Below are positions 43,286 to 52,944 of a stretch of 64,000 nucleotides of DNA, in pieces. The stretch is from Planctomycetota bacterium (lineage in GTDB: Bacteria > Planctomycetota > UBA1135 > GCA-002686595): contig NZBA01000120.1 of the NCBI GenBank assembly GCA_002686265.1, forward strand, positions 140,081 through 204,080, in the 5' to 3' direction. Each line of letters begins with the position of its first letter. The first letter of the stretch is position 1. The notes beneath the pieces were generated by a model. It saw only the letters and a list, made by a program, of their open reading frames with translations. It was not told where the DNA came from and searched no databases. A program made the translations under genes and the position numbers.

Positions 43286-44284
43286 ATGTCGGGGTCCGAT
43301 CTAGAGCGACCGCTGCTGGCCCTGACCGTGGGCGATCCGGCGGGCATCGGCCCCGAGATCGCGGCCGCGGCGCTGGCCGACCGGCGCGTGGGAGCCGCCG
43401 CGCGGGTCGTGGCCGTCGGCCCGGCCAGCGCGCGCCCGCAGGGCGTGGAGGTCCTCACGCCGGCCGAGGGGCCGGCTTGGCGCGCCGCGGGCGCCGACGT
43501 GGGCTGGATCGAGAGCGACGACCCCGGCGGCTGGGTCCTCGGGCGCGCCCAGGCCGCCTCCGGTCGTGCCGCCCTGACGGCCCTGCGTACCGGCCACGAC
43601 CTGGCCCACGCCGGCCTGGTCGATGGCTTGGTCACCGGTCCCGTCTCCAAGGAGGCCATGCACCTCGCCGGCGAGGAGGTCGAGGGGCAGACCGAGCTCC
43701 TCGGTCGTTGGTGCGGCGTGGACGACCATCAGATGCTGGGCGTGGCCGGCAAGCTGCGCGTGCTGCTCCTCAGCCGCCACCTGCCCCTGCGCGAGGCCCT
43801 CGAAGAGGTCAGCGCCGAGCGAGTCCACGCGCACCTGCACCTGCTGCACGGCGCTCTGGGAGAGCTCGGATTCCCCGCGCCACGCCTCGCCCTGGCGGGG
43901 CTCAATCCTCACGCGGGGGAGGCGGGTCTGGTCGGTCACGAGGAACGCGAGGCCCTCGAGCCCGCCGTGCGCGCGGCCCGCGCCGAGGGTTTGGCGGTCA
44001 GCGGCCCGCTCCCGGCGGACACGGTCTTCGCTCGGGCCGCCGCCGGCGAGTTCGACGGGGTCCTGGCCCTCTATCACGACCAGGCCTTCATCCCGCTCAA
44101 AGCCCTCGGCGTCGATCGCACCCTGACCTGGATCGCCGGCCTGCCCTACCTGCGCGTCAGCCCGGCCCACGGCGTGGCCTTCGACATCGCCGGCCGCGGC
44201 CTGGCCCGGCCGGAGAATCTGGTGTTCGCCCTCGTGCAAGCCGCCGAGTGGGCCCAGAGCCGCCGCGGCGCCGCGGCGAGCTGA
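43286..44284 (+). CDS. pdxA: 4-hydroxythreonine-4-phosphate dehydrogenase
   Basis: PdxA oxidises 4-phosphohydroxythreonine in pyridoxal phosphate synthesis. The 332-aa protein has LTVGDPAGIGPEI, GLVTGPVSKEAMHLAG, GQTELLG, LLSRHLPLREALEEV, GLNPHAGE, GPLPADTVF, LALYHDQAFIPLKALG and LRVSPAHGVAFDIAG. All are family hallmarks and include the metal-binding histidines. The start is ATG at 43286. TrpB and other PLP enzymes in the window depend on its product. Confidence 0.95.
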   Translation: MSGSDLERPLLALTVGDPAGIGPEIAAAALADRRVGAAARVVAVGPASARPQGVEVLTPAEGPAWRAAGADVGWIESDDPGGWVLGRAQAASGRAALTALRTGHDLAHAGLVDGLVTGPVSKEAMHLAGEEVEGQTELLGRWCGVDDHQMLGVAGKLRVLLLSRHLPLREALEEVSAERVHAHLHLLHGALGELGFPAPRLALAGLNPHAGEAGLVGHEEREALEPAVRAARAEGLAVSGPLPADTVFARAAAGEFDGVLALYHDQAFIPLKALGVDRTLTWIAGLPYLRVSPAHGVAFDIAGRGLARPENLVFALVQAAEWAQSRRGAAAS

Positions 44285-44469
44285 GCGCGAGCCGCCGCGC
44301 ACGCCCGTCCTCTCGGGAGCGAGCGCCGCGTCGCCGCATGGGGGCGAGGGAGGATGAGCGACCGGGCGCTGGCGAGGGGACCGGAGCGGGAGGGCACCGA
44401 TCGACTCGGCGCGGGCGGCGGCGTTCGGTCGGGAGGTCGCCGGGGACCACCCCGCACTCCGCGCGTGGC

Positions 44470-45960
44470 TCAGGAGTCGCGGCGGCGACGCTCCTCTTCG
44501 CCGCCGAAGAGGCGCTCGCGGGCGATCTCGTCTCGGCAGGCGCGGGTGAGGGAGTCCTCGATGGGCTCGAGGTCGCCGCCCTCGAGGACGGCCTTCGCGC
44601 CGGTACGGGCGGCCTCGAGGCTCTTGTCGTTTTCCTTCTCGGCGGCGGCGACGGCCTCGAGGACCTCCAGCCATTCCTTCTCGCGCGTCAGGGCGACGGC
44701 GCAAGTGGCGGCCACCCGGTCATCGGGATCGCCGCCCTCGAGCAACTCGCGCAGGCGTTCGTCAACGTCCTCGTGGCGCGTCAGGTATCCGAGGGCGACG
44801 ATCGCGTTGGAGCGCAGAACGAGGTCCTTCTCCTTCTTGACGCGGGACAGCAGGGTCTGGCGCACCTTCTTGTCCGCGGCGCCGGCGCTGCCGAGGGCGC
44901 GCAGCAGGTTCTTCTCGATCTCGGGGACCTCTTCGCGCTTGAGGGCCGAACTGATCCCGCGCACCGACTCGGGTGCGGCGAGCTGCTCGAGGGCGACCAC
45001 GGCCTCGGCCCGCAGAGCGGGATTGGAGCCGGTCGCGGCCTCGAGCACGACCTCCCAGTAGGAGACGGGAGAGCGGACTCCGATGGCGTGCAGCAGCAGG
45101 TCGCGGTTGTCGCGCCGGTCGCCGCCGGCCCGGCCGCCGCCCCCGCCTCTTCGCCCGCCCCCGCCGCGGCCGACCGCGGGCCCGCGACGCAGCTCGGTGC
45201 CGATGAAGTCGATCGCTTCCGGCTCGTCGGCGAGCAGGATCCGCCGCACGGCGGCCATGCGCTCCGCGCCGCGCAGGTTTCCTTTCTTGACCTCCGAGAT
45301 CAGCTCCCCGACCTCTTCGCGTGTCGGCGGCGGCTGCCCAGCGCCGGCGCCGGTGACCGCGCCCATGATCAGCCGCCGCGGCGCGCGCGCGCCGGGAGAG
45401 AGGCGGTGGGAGAACTCGGAGTCGACGGTCTTCAGGGCGGTGAAGAAGCACCACTCGAGCTCGGCGGCGGAGACCTCGTAGGGAACGGAGAGGATCACCT
45501 CGCCGTTCGGTGCGAGGAAGACGTGCTGCGGCGCGATGACGAAGCCCTCGTCGTCGGGGGCGAGGACGCGCTCGCGCACGTCGATGTCGACCCTGCGGTG
45601 CTCGGCGCAGGTCAGGTCGCCGAAGCGCGGGCAGGGGCGCTCGGGTTTGGCGTGCTCGCTCACCGATGCGACCAGGTTCAGCGTGTGCTCGGCGAGACCC
45701 ACGACCGTCTTGTCGTGGTAGGTCTTCTCGGCCATGCGGTCGTTGGCCCGCTCGCCATCCATGTTCACGGCGACGAAGATCACCCGCTGCTCGTCGTCGG
45801 CGCGCAGCAGGGCCGTCTCGTAGTCGGTCTGCCAGTCGATGTCCGCGACGGGGGAGGTGCCCGGGGTCCGGCCGAGGATCGGCTGGGAGGCCGGGGACGA
45901 GACGAGTATCGGAGAGATCAGCGGGAGGGAGAGTCCGGCCAGGAGGAACGGGGTGCCCAT
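44470..45960 (-). CDS. Thioredoxin-fold domain plus HEAT repeats, secreted
   Basis: The 496-aa protein has a signal peptide (LLAGLSLPLISPILVSSPAS). A thioredoxin-like domain (about 40-190) follows, with IDWQTDYETALLRADDEQRV at its start and PQHVFLAPNGEVILSVPYE at its end but no CxxC at the active position. A Gly/Arg-rich linker (GRGGGGRRGGGGGRAGG) comes next. HEAT-type helices fill the rest (LRAEAVVALEQLAAPESV, LVLRSNAIVALGYLTRHEDV). Probably a binding protein. A tRNA-like fragment lies just upstream of its start. Confidence 0.75.
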   Translation of the reverse strand: MGTPFLLAGLSLPLISPILVSSPASQPILGRTPGTSPVADIDWQTDYETALLRADDEQRVIFVAVNMDGERANDRMAEKTYHDKTVVGLAEHTLNLVASVSEHAKPERPCPRFGDLTCAEHRRVDIDVRERVLAPDDEGFVIAPQHVFLAPNGEVILSVPYEVSAAELEWCFFTALKTVDSEFSHRLSPGARAPRRLIMGAVTGAGAGQPPPTREEVGELISEVKKGNLRGAERMAAVRRILLADEPEAIDFIGTELRRGPAVGRGGGGRRGGGGGRAGGDRRDNRDLLLHAIGVRSPVSYWEVVLEAATGSNPALRAEAVVALEQLAAPESVRGISSALKREEVPEIEKNLLRALGSAGAADKKVRQTLLSRVKKEKDLVLRSNAIVALGYLTRHEDVDERLRELLEGGDPDDRVAATCAVALTREKEWLEVLEAVAAAEKENDKSLEAARTGAKAVLEGGDLEPIEDSLTRACRDEIARERLFGGEEERRRRDS

Positions 45961-45975
45961 GAAGTCCTTGAAAGC

Positions 45976-46012
45976 TGGAGGTGGAAGAACGGGATTCGAA
46001 CCCCGTGCCGGG
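45976..46012 (-). other. tRNA 3'-half-like fragment
   Basis: Read on the minus strand, CACGGGGTTCGAATCCCGT with the following TCTTCCACCTCCA looks like the T-arm, acceptor strand and CCA of a tRNA. The loop is one base too long, and no matching 5' acceptor (TGGAAGA or similar) is found within 150 nt upstream. It is not a complete tRNA; it may be a relic, such as an old attachment site. Confidence 0.4.
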
Positions 46013-46158
46013 TTGAGGGTAGCGCTCGGATTGGCCGATAGGAGGGGGTGAACGGAAACGGAACTCACCGGTCGGCTCCGGGGCGCTCCCAAGCCCTCAC
46101 CCACATCCGGTAGACTCTGAGCGCCCGGATCGCACGCCGGTACCATCCCCTCATCCTC

Positions 46159-47814
46159 ATGATCGGCCGCAAGAAGAAGATCGTCCTCTACCAGCCGCAG
46201 CAGGTCGACGAGAGCCTCGGGCTCCCGTCCAGCAAGGACATGTTGCCGCTCGAGATGCTCGCCATCTCCGCCTTCCCGCTCCAGGAGGGATGGGAGATCG
46301 AGATCATCGACGGCAGCCTCTATCCCCAGGACGAGGCCCACCGGCGCGTGGTCGAAGCCTGCGAGGGCGCGATGATCTACGGCACCACGGGCATCCTCGG
46401 GTTCATGGTCACCGACGGGTTCCGTTGCTCGACGCGCGTGCGCCAGGCCCACCCCGAGCTGAAGATGGTGATCGGGGGCTGGTTCGCCTCCGTGCGCCCC
46501 GACCTCCAGTTGCACACGGGGCTTTACGACGCGGTGGTCCACGGACAGGGGGAGCACACCTTTCTCGACATCCTGCACGCCGTAGAGGCAGGCGAGCCGC
46601 TAGACGACATCGCCGGCCTGTCGCTCTTGCGTGACGGCGAGATCGTGCGCACGCCGCCGCGCCCGGTCGTGGGCTGGGACGGGATCCCTCGCATGCCCTG
46701 GGGCATGCTCGACATCGAACCCTACAAGCGCCACCAGCTGCGCGCCGGTAGTCCTGGCGATGTCCTGCGCATGCCGTCGCCGCGCGTGATGGGCTCCGAC
46801 CGCGCGCCGTACTTCGGGATCACCTACTACTCGAGCTACGGCTGCCCGGAACCGTGCACCTTCTGCTGCTCTCCGATCGTCACGAACCGGCGCTGGAAGG
46901 CGATGGAGGCCGAGCGCATGCTCGACGACCTCGAGGAGCTGCACGAACGCTGGGGCTTCGACGCCGTCCGCTTCCACGATGCGAACTGGGGCGTCAAGGA
47001 GAAGCGCGTTCGGGCCTTCGCGGAGGGCAAGCTCGAGCGCGGCTTGGACTTCCAGTACAACGCTTTCCTCGAGACTCACTCGATCCTGCACTACGACCAG
47101 GAGACGCTCGACGCTCTCGCCAAGTCCGGCCTCTACATCGCCGAGATCGGGGCCGAGGCGGGCACCGACGAGATGATGAGCCTGATCGGCAAGCCCATCG
47201 AGGGTGACGACAACATCGACGCCGCGGTGCAGATGGATCGGCGCGGCGTGTGTGCCTCGGTGACCTACATCATCGGCTACCCCAACGAGGATCCCGATTC
47301 GATGCTGGCCACGATCGACCAGTGCCGGCGCCTGCACGTGGCCGCGCCCTCCGCGCGGCCGACGGTCTGGCCCTACCGTCCGATTCCAGGGACGGTCATG
47401 TGGGACCAGGCGCTCGAGCTCGGTTACCAACCGCCGGCGGCCCTGATCGATTGGGGTTCGATCGGCGAGTACCACCTCGAAGAGACCTGGCCGGGCAAGA
47501 TCCCGGTGAACGTCGCCGACGCGCGCAAGATGTACCAGCACTACGTGACCCTCGACTACGGCCTGGCGCGTGGCCGGCGCGGGTTCTGGGAGAAGCGTGC
47601 CGGACGTCGCCTACGAGACGGGAGCATCTACGGCGGTGCCGCGCGTTTCGAGGCGAGGGCTTTCAGCGTCTTCAACCGCATCGAGAAGAAGCTCACGCGA
47701 CGCTCGGAGGTCGCGCGCACGTTCATCGACCCGGGACACAAGACCGGCACGGCGGGGAACCGCTCGTCGAAGTCTCGGGACGCGATGACCGAGGCGACGG
47801 CCGCCCGCGAGTGA
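46159..47814 (+). CDS. B12-binding-domain radical SAM protein
   Basis: The 551-aa protein starts with a cobalamin-binding-type domain (about 8-140: KIVLYQPQQVDESLG, VIGGWFASVRP, VVHGQGEHTF). A radical SAM domain follows, with the cluster motif GCPEPCTFCCSP (CxxxCxxC) near 230 and EIGAEAGTDEMM and YIIGYPNEDPDS further on. Enzymes of this class often methylate or rearrange unreactive carbons, for example in lipid or antibiotic synthesis; the substrate is unknown. TACCAT at 46141-46146 lies 12 nt before the ATG. The stop overlaps the next start (GTGA). Confidence 0.88.
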   Translation: MIGRKKKIVLYQPQQVDESLGLPSSKDMLPLEMLAISAFPLQEGWEIEIIDGSLYPQDEAHRRVVEACEGAMIYGTTGILGFMVTDGFRCSTRVRQAHPELKMVIGGWFASVRPDLQLHTGLYDAVVHGQGEHTFLDILHAVEAGEPLDDIAGLSLLRDGEIVRTPPRPVVGWDGIPRMPWGMLDIEPYKRHQLRAGSPGDVLRMPSPRVMGSDRAPYFGITYYSSYGCPEPCTFCCSPIVTNRRWKAMEAERMLDDLEELHERWGFDAVRFHDANWGVKEKRVRAFAEGKLERGLDFQYNAFLETHSILHYDQETLDALAKSGLYIAEIGAEAGTDEMMSLIGKPIEGDDNIDAAVQMDRRGVCASVTYIIGYPNEDPDSMLATIDQCRRLHVAAPSARPTVWPYRPIPGTVMWDQALELGYQPPAALIDWGSIGEYHLEETWPGKIPVNVADARKMYQHYVTLDYGLARGRRGFWEKRAGRRLRDGSIYGGAARFEARAFSVFNRIEKKLTRRSEVARTFIDPGHKTGTAGNRSSKSRDAMTEATAARE

Positions 47815-49214
47815 GGGAGACCGTGGGCGGCCGGTTCCTAGGGGCGTTCCTCATCGCCCAGCTCGCGTCCGGCTGCGCCGAGGGCGGCGGCGCAGGCGTG
47901 CCGGCGACGTACGCCGAGCCCCGCACGGGGGTGCTCGCCGGGCGTAGTGTCGTGATCGTCCTGGTGGACTCCTTGCACTCCGCCCACCTCGGCTGTTACG
48001 GCGCCGAACGGGAGACCAGCCCGGTCCTCGACGCCCTCGCCGAGCGGATGGTGCGTTTCGAGGCGGCCTACTCGCCCTCGTCGTGGACCTTGCCCTCGGT
48101 TACGAGCCTGTTCACCTCCCTCGAGCAGGAGCGCCATGGCATGCGGCGCATGTCGCGCGTGCTGCCCGAGGGAATCGAGACCATGGCCGAGCTGTTTCGC
48201 GAGCGCGGCTACCGCACCGAGGCGCTCATTCAGAACAGGGTCGTCGACGAGCGCACCGGCCTCGACCGCGGCTTCGATCAGTACAACGCGATCAGCCCCA
48301 CCTATCCGGGCGCTACGCGGAAGATGATCGAGCAGGTGCGTTACCGCCTGCAACGGGAGAGCGAGGAGCCGACCCTCCTCTACGTTCACCTCTTCGCCCC
48401 GCACCAACCCTACGAGGCTCCCGAGCCGCTCCGAGACTTGTGGGTGGACGAAGCCTACGACGGGACGGTGACGGGGACGCTCGAGGATTGCGCGCGTATC
48501 GCCCACGACCGCCTCGCTCCCGATCACCCCGACGTGGAGCAGCTCTCTGCTCTCTATGACGGTTACGTGCGTTACGTGGACGGCGTGATCGGCGCCATGT
48601 TGGGCGGGGTCATCAACGGCGACGGCGGCCGCGACTGGGCGTTTGTCGTGACCTCGGACCACGGAGAGGCGTTCATGCAGCACCGTTGCGTGGGCCACGG
48701 TTTCCAGGTCTACGAGGAGCAGGTGCGGGTGCCGCTGCTGTTCGCCGCGCCCGGAGCGGGCTTCGAGCCAGGGAGCGTGATCGCAGAGCCCGTATCCCTG
48801 CTGGACGTGCTGCCGACCTTCGTCGAGTGCTTCGGCCTCGAGCCTCCTGCTCATCCGATGCGCGGACGTTCCTTGCTCCCGTTGCTGAAGGGCGAGGTGC
48901 TCGGTGAGCGAGCCCTGTTCCTCACGGCCCGCTTCAGCGGCAAATCCATGGAGCGCCCCCAGCGTGCGGTCCGGCGCGGGCGTCACAAGCTCGTGCGACG
49001 CAAGGGACACGACGAGCTCTACGATCTCGAGGCCGATCCGGGGGAGGAAGTCGATCTCTCCTCCGAACTCCCCGCCCTCGCGCGCTCCTTGAGCGCCGAC
49101 CTCGACACCTGGATCGCCGAAGCCCATGAGGATTGGGTGGAATCGGAGAGCGAGGAGCTCTCCGAGGAGACCCTGCGGGCGCTGGAAGCGATCGGCTACG
49201 CCGGCGACGAGTGA
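47811..49214 (+). CDS. Sulfatase-like lipoprotein
   Basis: The 467-aa protein has a lipobox (FLIAQLASGC) and the sulfatase/phosphatase fold: VVIVLVDSLHSAHLGCYGAE, SPSSWTLPSVTSLFTS, LLYVHLFAPHQPYEAPEPL, FVVTSDHGEAFMQH and a C-terminal LRALEAIGYAGDE. The C-x-P-x-R formylglycine motif is absent, as in the paralogue at 37820. The GTG start overlaps the radical SAM gene by 4 nt, so both are likely expressed together. Confidence 0.85.
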   Translation: MRETVGGRFLGAFLIAQLASGCAEGGGAGVPATYAEPRTGVLAGRSVVIVLVDSLHSAHLGCYGAERETSPVLDALAERMVRFEAAYSPSSWTLPSVTSLFTSLEQERHGMRRMSRVLPEGIETMAELFRERGYRTEALIQNRVVDERTGLDRGFDQYNAISPTYPGATRKMIEQVRYRLQRESEEPTLLYVHLFAPHQPYEAPEPLRDLWVDEAYDGTVTGTLEDCARIAHDRLAPDHPDVEQLSALYDGYVRYVDGVIGAMLGGVINGDGGRDWAFVVTSDHGEAFMQHRCVGHGFQVYEEQVRVPLLFAAPGAGFEPGSVIAEPVSLLDVLPTFVECFGLEPPAHPMRGRSLLPLLKGEVLGERALFLTARFSGKSMERPQRAVRRGRHKLVRRKGHDELYDLEADPGEEVDLSSELPALARSLSADLDTWIAEAHEDWVESESEELSEETLRALEAIGYAGDE

Positions 49215-49406
49215 GGTGCGGGTGCCCGGACCCGGGCCGTGGGCAGCACCAGGCTGGGGGATCGAGGCGAGCGAGGCGGTAACCGCTCGCGGATCGGATC
49301 GGTCCTCGGTGTGGTGCGGTAGGTGCCGCGCCTCCGGCACCCGCCGGAACGAGACGGCCGGCGCCACGCGCCGGTCGGAGAACACCGCACGGAGAGGCAG
49401 GAGGGG

Positions 49407-51086
49407 ATGGAGGAGCGAACCGGGCTGGGGGTGTGGAGCGGGGGCCGGACCGCGGGGGCGACGGCCGCGGCCGCGGGGCTGATCGCCGGGCTCACCGTTC
49501 TCGGGTCTGGCGGGCTCGCGGTCGCGGCGTCGCCCGCGCCGGGGGCCGCCGGGCTCCCCGCCGAGACGTCGCCCCCGCGGGGCAGCGGGCACATCGGGGG
49601 GGCGACGACCACCGCGGTCTGGCACCCACCGGGCAAAGTGTCGAAGCCGCCGAGAGCCGCGGCGGACGAGCGCCTCAGTGACCTCAAGGTCGCCCTGCGC
49701 GCTTCCCGCTCGCGCGAGCGCCGGGGGGCGGTCAAGAAACTGGCGGGGCTCGATCGCAAGGAGGCCTGGCGCCTGGTCCTCGAGTCCCTCCAGGATCCCT
49801 CCGGCGAGGTCGCGGACGAGGCGCAGTTCCAGCTCGCCCTAGCGCCCGCACAGAGCGTTCTCGGTGGCCTGCTCGGGCGCCTAGGCTTGCGCTCCAAGGA
49901 CGAGTGGGTGCGCCTGCGGGCGGCGGAGGTCCTCGGGCGCCGCGGGGATCCCCTGGACGGCGAGGAGCTCCTGCGCCGCGTCACGCGCCGCGATCCGCGG
50001 TTCTCGCGTGCCTTGCTGTGGTCGATCGAGCGTCTCGCCGGGGCGGAGCTCGTGGCGGGGGAGCAGGCGAAGATCGCGCGCACCCTGCGCGGGCTCGTGC
50101 AGGCGCGCGGGGCGGCCGAGACGCGTGCCGCCGCCCTCTCGGCCTTGCACGCCCTGGACCCGGTGCTGGCGGCGCCGCTGGTTCGCGCGGGCCTGGACGA
50201 TCGCGCGCCGCAGATGCGCGCGGCGGCTCTCGGAGCCTGGGAAGCCGACCGCCAGCTGGGTGCGCCGCCGCCCTGGGAACGGCTGGCGGCCGACGACGAG
50301 CTCGTCGTGCGGCGCGCGGCCCTCGAGGTCCTGGGCCGGGCCGAGACGCGCGCGGCCGCCGCCCTGCTGTGCGGCCGCCTGGAGGTCGAGCAGCGCGAGC
50401 GCCTGCGCTGGCGGGCGGTCGAGCTCCTGCGCGAGCTCTCGGGGATGGGCTACGGCCTCGACGCCCGCTCCTGGCGTCACTGGCTCGAGCGCCTCGAGGG
50501 CGACCCGGTGCGCGGCGGCGGTCCGATCGACGAGGCCGGCGGCCCGCGGACGACGACCCTGGTCGGCCTGCCGATCCTCTCGGACCGCGTCTGCTTCCTG
50601 ATCGATTTCTCCGGCTCCCTCTGGTACGAGCGCGAGGGCGGGCGCACGCGCAAGCAGGCGGTCGCGGAGCGCCTGCGCGAGACCCTGCCCGCTCTCGGTG
50701 AGCAGACCCGCTTCAACCTGATCCCCTACACCGACCGGCCTCACCCCTGGAGTGACGAGCTGGTGCAGGCAACGCCGCGCAACGTGCGCCGGGCCCTCGC
50801 CTGGTTCGAGGATTGCCGCGAGAGCGGCACGGGTGACTTCTACCAAGCGGCTCTCTTGGCCCTCGAGGATCCCGAGGTGGACACGGTGGTAGTCTTGACC
50901 GACGGCGCGCCCACCGGCGGCAGGCGCTGGAAGCTCGAGCTGCTCGTACCCGCTCTCGTCGAGGTGAATCGCTACCGCGGCGCGGCCTTCGACTCGATCG
51001 TGGTCGACGCCCCGCCGCGCCTCGTCGAGCACTGGCGAACCCTCGCCCGCAGGACCGCCGGCCGCTGCGTGGCCGTCGAGCTCTGA
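49407..51086 (+). CDS. HEAT-repeat and von Willebrand factor A domain protein
   Basis: The 559-aa protein has a hydrophobic N-terminal segment (AGLIAGLTVLGSGGLAVAA). HEAT-like helices span about 85-360 (WVRLRAAEVLGRRGDPLDGE, MRAAALGAWEADRQLGAPPP). A VWA domain covers the last 170 residues with the metal site DFSGS in VCFLIDFSGSLWYE, and VVVLTDGAPTGG. The ATG at 49407 follows AGGAGG very closely (2 nt), so the true start may lie slightly downstream. Role likely protein binding at the envelope. Confidence 0.78.
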   Translation: MEERTGLGVWSGGRTAGATAAAAGLIAGLTVLGSGGLAVAASPAPGAAGLPAETSPPRGSGHIGGATTTAVWHPPGKVSKPPRAAADERLSDLKVALRASRSRERRGAVKKLAGLDRKEAWRLVLESLQDPSGEVADEAQFQLALAPAQSVLGGLLGRLGLRSKDEWVRLRAAEVLGRRGDPLDGEELLRRVTRRDPRFSRALLWSIERLAGAELVAGEQAKIARTLRGLVQARGAAETRAAALSALHALDPVLAAPLVRAGLDDRAPQMRAAALGAWEADRQLGAPPPWERLAADDELVVRRAALEVLGRAETRAAAALLCGRLEVEQRERLRWRAVELLRELSGMGYGLDARSWRHWLERLEGDPVRGGGPIDEAGGPRTTTLVGLPILSDRVCFLIDFSGSLWYEREGGRTRKQAVAERLRETLPALGEQTRFNLIPYTDRPHPWSDELVQATPRNVRRALAWFEDCRESGTGDFYQAALLALEDPEVDTVVVLTDGAPTGGRRWKLELLVPALVEVNRYRGAAFDSIVVDAPPRLVEHWRTLARRTAGRCVAVEL

Positions 51087-51120
51087 CCGGTCCCGGCTGA
51101 CAGCGGTCCCCGTGCGGCAG

Positions 51121-51139
51121 GGGAGCGAGAGACGCTCCC
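51121..51139. terminator. Hairpin between convergent genes
   Basis: GGGAGCG, loop AGAGA, CGCTCCC: a perfect 7-bp stem in the 98-nt gap between two convergent stops. Confidence 0.5.
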
Positions 51140-51184
51140 ACGGTCATTCCCACGCGGATGCGGTCGGCCGCGCCCGCCCCAGGG

Positions 51185-52813
51185 TCAGGGATACACGCTC
51201 CGGAGTCGCTCCGCACGGTAGGCGCTCCAGCTGTTCCCGAACGCCGTGGTGTCGGCGATGCGCAACTCCCATACGACGCGCGGCGTCGCCTCTCGGGTCA
51301 CCTCGACCAGGCGCACGTTGGCGTGGGGGTACTCGCTGTCGGCGCTCCGGGCACCGTCGGTGACGAGCACGTTGCCCGTCTGAGGCTGCGAATCAGCGTC
51401 TCCGTAGGCGTGGGAGTACCACGAGTCGCCCGTCGGACCGCCGTACTCCCAGACCTGCCGCACGGTCTTGGCCTGCTCGTCGACGTCGTATTCGACTGCC
51501 CGCGAATACAACATTCCCTCCGGTTGGGGAGGGTCGGGGGGAACCGCACGGTGGTTACCGTTGTCGAACAGCAGCACCGTGCCCGAAGGCGTGATCTCCG
51601 CCGCGTGCTGGTGATAGCTCCAGCTGAAGGGCCCGCCGCCCGTGGGTCGCAGGAGCTTGTCCTTCCAGGGCCCTTCCCACCGGCCGTGGGGGCTCAGGAT
51701 CCAGCGCAGCTCGCCGTCGGCGCGGCTCACCTTGATGACCGCCTCCTGGTGTCGGGCGGAGTAGATCCAGCTGTCGTCGTTCGCATCGTAGAACACCGAG
51801 TTCCCGTGCGACCAGTCGCGCGTGAGCGTTTGGTAGGTCATCCCCCAGGTGTCGGACATCGAGTCGTAGCACACGCGGTAGGGGTCGAGGATGTCGAGCA
51901 GGGGCCACTGGGCGACGATCGTCCCGTCGCGCCGGAACTCGACGATGACGTCCCCGACGACATCGGCGTGGGGCAAGCAGGTGTTCTCGTCCACCTCGCC
52001 CGCTGGATAGTCGGGGAAGACGCGCAGCTCAGTGCTGAGGACCATGAAGTCCGCCTCGAGGTCCTCGGGCAGCTCGATGACGTCGTGGTGGAACGCGTTG
52101 ACGTCCACGAGTGTGGCGTCCGGTGGGGCGTTCTTCGAGTTGATGCCCGCGGCGAACCACTCCTGGACGACGTCGCCGAACACGTCGATCTCGGCCAGCG
52201 AGGTGCGGTCATACATGTAGAGGATGTTCCCGTTCCTTAGCCGCTGTACGTCCCCGAGGTACTGCATCACCCGATAGAACCAGACGACCTCGCCCTCGGC
52301 GTCGATCATCAGCAGGTAGGACTCCTCGTACCGCGAGGCGTTGACGTTGACCAAGGTGACCCCCGGCTCCATCTCCGAGGGGACGCTGACGAGTGGAAGA
52401 ACGGGCGGGAAGTCGTCGGGGAGCGGCGGGGTCTCGAAGACGAGGGGCGCCGGCGCCGCGATCCGCTCGCCGTTCGGTTTCTCCGACCAGACCGTGATCC
52501 AGTGCGTGCGTCCTGGCCGTACTTCCAGCACGGGCACGCGGTGCGAGAGTCCGAACCCATCCTCGACTTGCACCACCCAAGAGCGGTCGCCCTCCTTGAA
52601 CGCCAGTTCCGTGCGCGTCGGTGTCCTCGTCTCGAAGGTGATGACCGCGGCCAGCGGGACCGCCGGGTTGGGGTTCGGCGACAGGACCGGCTGGTCGACG
52701 TACAGGGCGGGCTGACGCACCCGGACGGGGCTCTGGGTCGCCGGTTCGGCCGCCGCGCGTGCGCCCGAGAACGAGACCAAGAGGATCGTCGCGATCGAGG
52801 AGAAGGGGGCCAT
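51185..52813 (-). CDS. Secreted aryl-sulfate sulfotransferase-like protein
   Basis: The 542-aa protein has a signal peptide (IATILLVSFSGARAAA), an N-terminal Ig-like region, and a beta-propeller typical of ASST proteins: LLMIDAEGEVVWFYRV, RLRNGNILYMYDRTSLAEID, FHHDVIELPE, WSHGNSVFYDANDD, HQEAVIKVSRADGELRWIL, HQHAAEITPSGTVLLFDNGNH. The family moves sulfate between phenolic compounds using a catalytic His. Sulfatase-like proteins elsewhere in the window fit a sulfated-compound lifestyle, but the substrate is unknown. Confidence 0.82.
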   Translation of the reverse strand: MAPFSSIATILLVSFSGARAAAEPATQSPVRVRQPALYVDQPVLSPNPNPAVPLAAVITFETRTPTRTELAFKEGDRSWVVQVEDGFGLSHRVPVLEVRPGRTHWITVWSEKPNGERIAAPAPLVFETPPLPDDFPPVLPLVSVPSEMEPGVTLVNVNASRYEESYLLMIDAEGEVVWFYRVMQYLGDVQRLRNGNILYMYDRTSLAEIDVFGDVVQEWFAAGINSKNAPPDATLVDVNAFHHDVIELPEDLEADFMVLSTELRVFPDYPAGEVDENTCLPHADVVGDVIVEFRRDGTIVAQWPLLDILDPYRVCYDSMSDTWGMTYQTLTRDWSHGNSVFYDANDDSWIYSARHQEAVIKVSRADGELRWILSPHGRWEGPWKDKLLRPTGGGPFSWSYHQHAAEITPSGTVLLFDNGNHRAVPPDPPQPEGMLYSRAVEYDVDEQAKTVRQVWEYGGPTGDSWYSHAYGDADSQPQTGNVLVTDGARSADSEYPHANVRLVEVTREATPRVVWELRIADTTAFGNSWSAYRAERLRSVYP

Positions 52814-52944
52814 GGAGAGCGCCGGGTCTGGTGGGGGAACGGGCGGGGGCCGCTGCGGAGCGGAGGGCGTGACGAAGGTCCGCGACTCGGTATACCACAG
52901 GGCGACGCGCGGCGCCTCCGCCGGCCGCCTCGAGGCGGCCCCGA

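Noticed and set aside
45976..46012. A complete tRNA gene
   Set aside because: No 5' acceptor or anticodon arm can be formed on either strand and the T-loop is one base too long.
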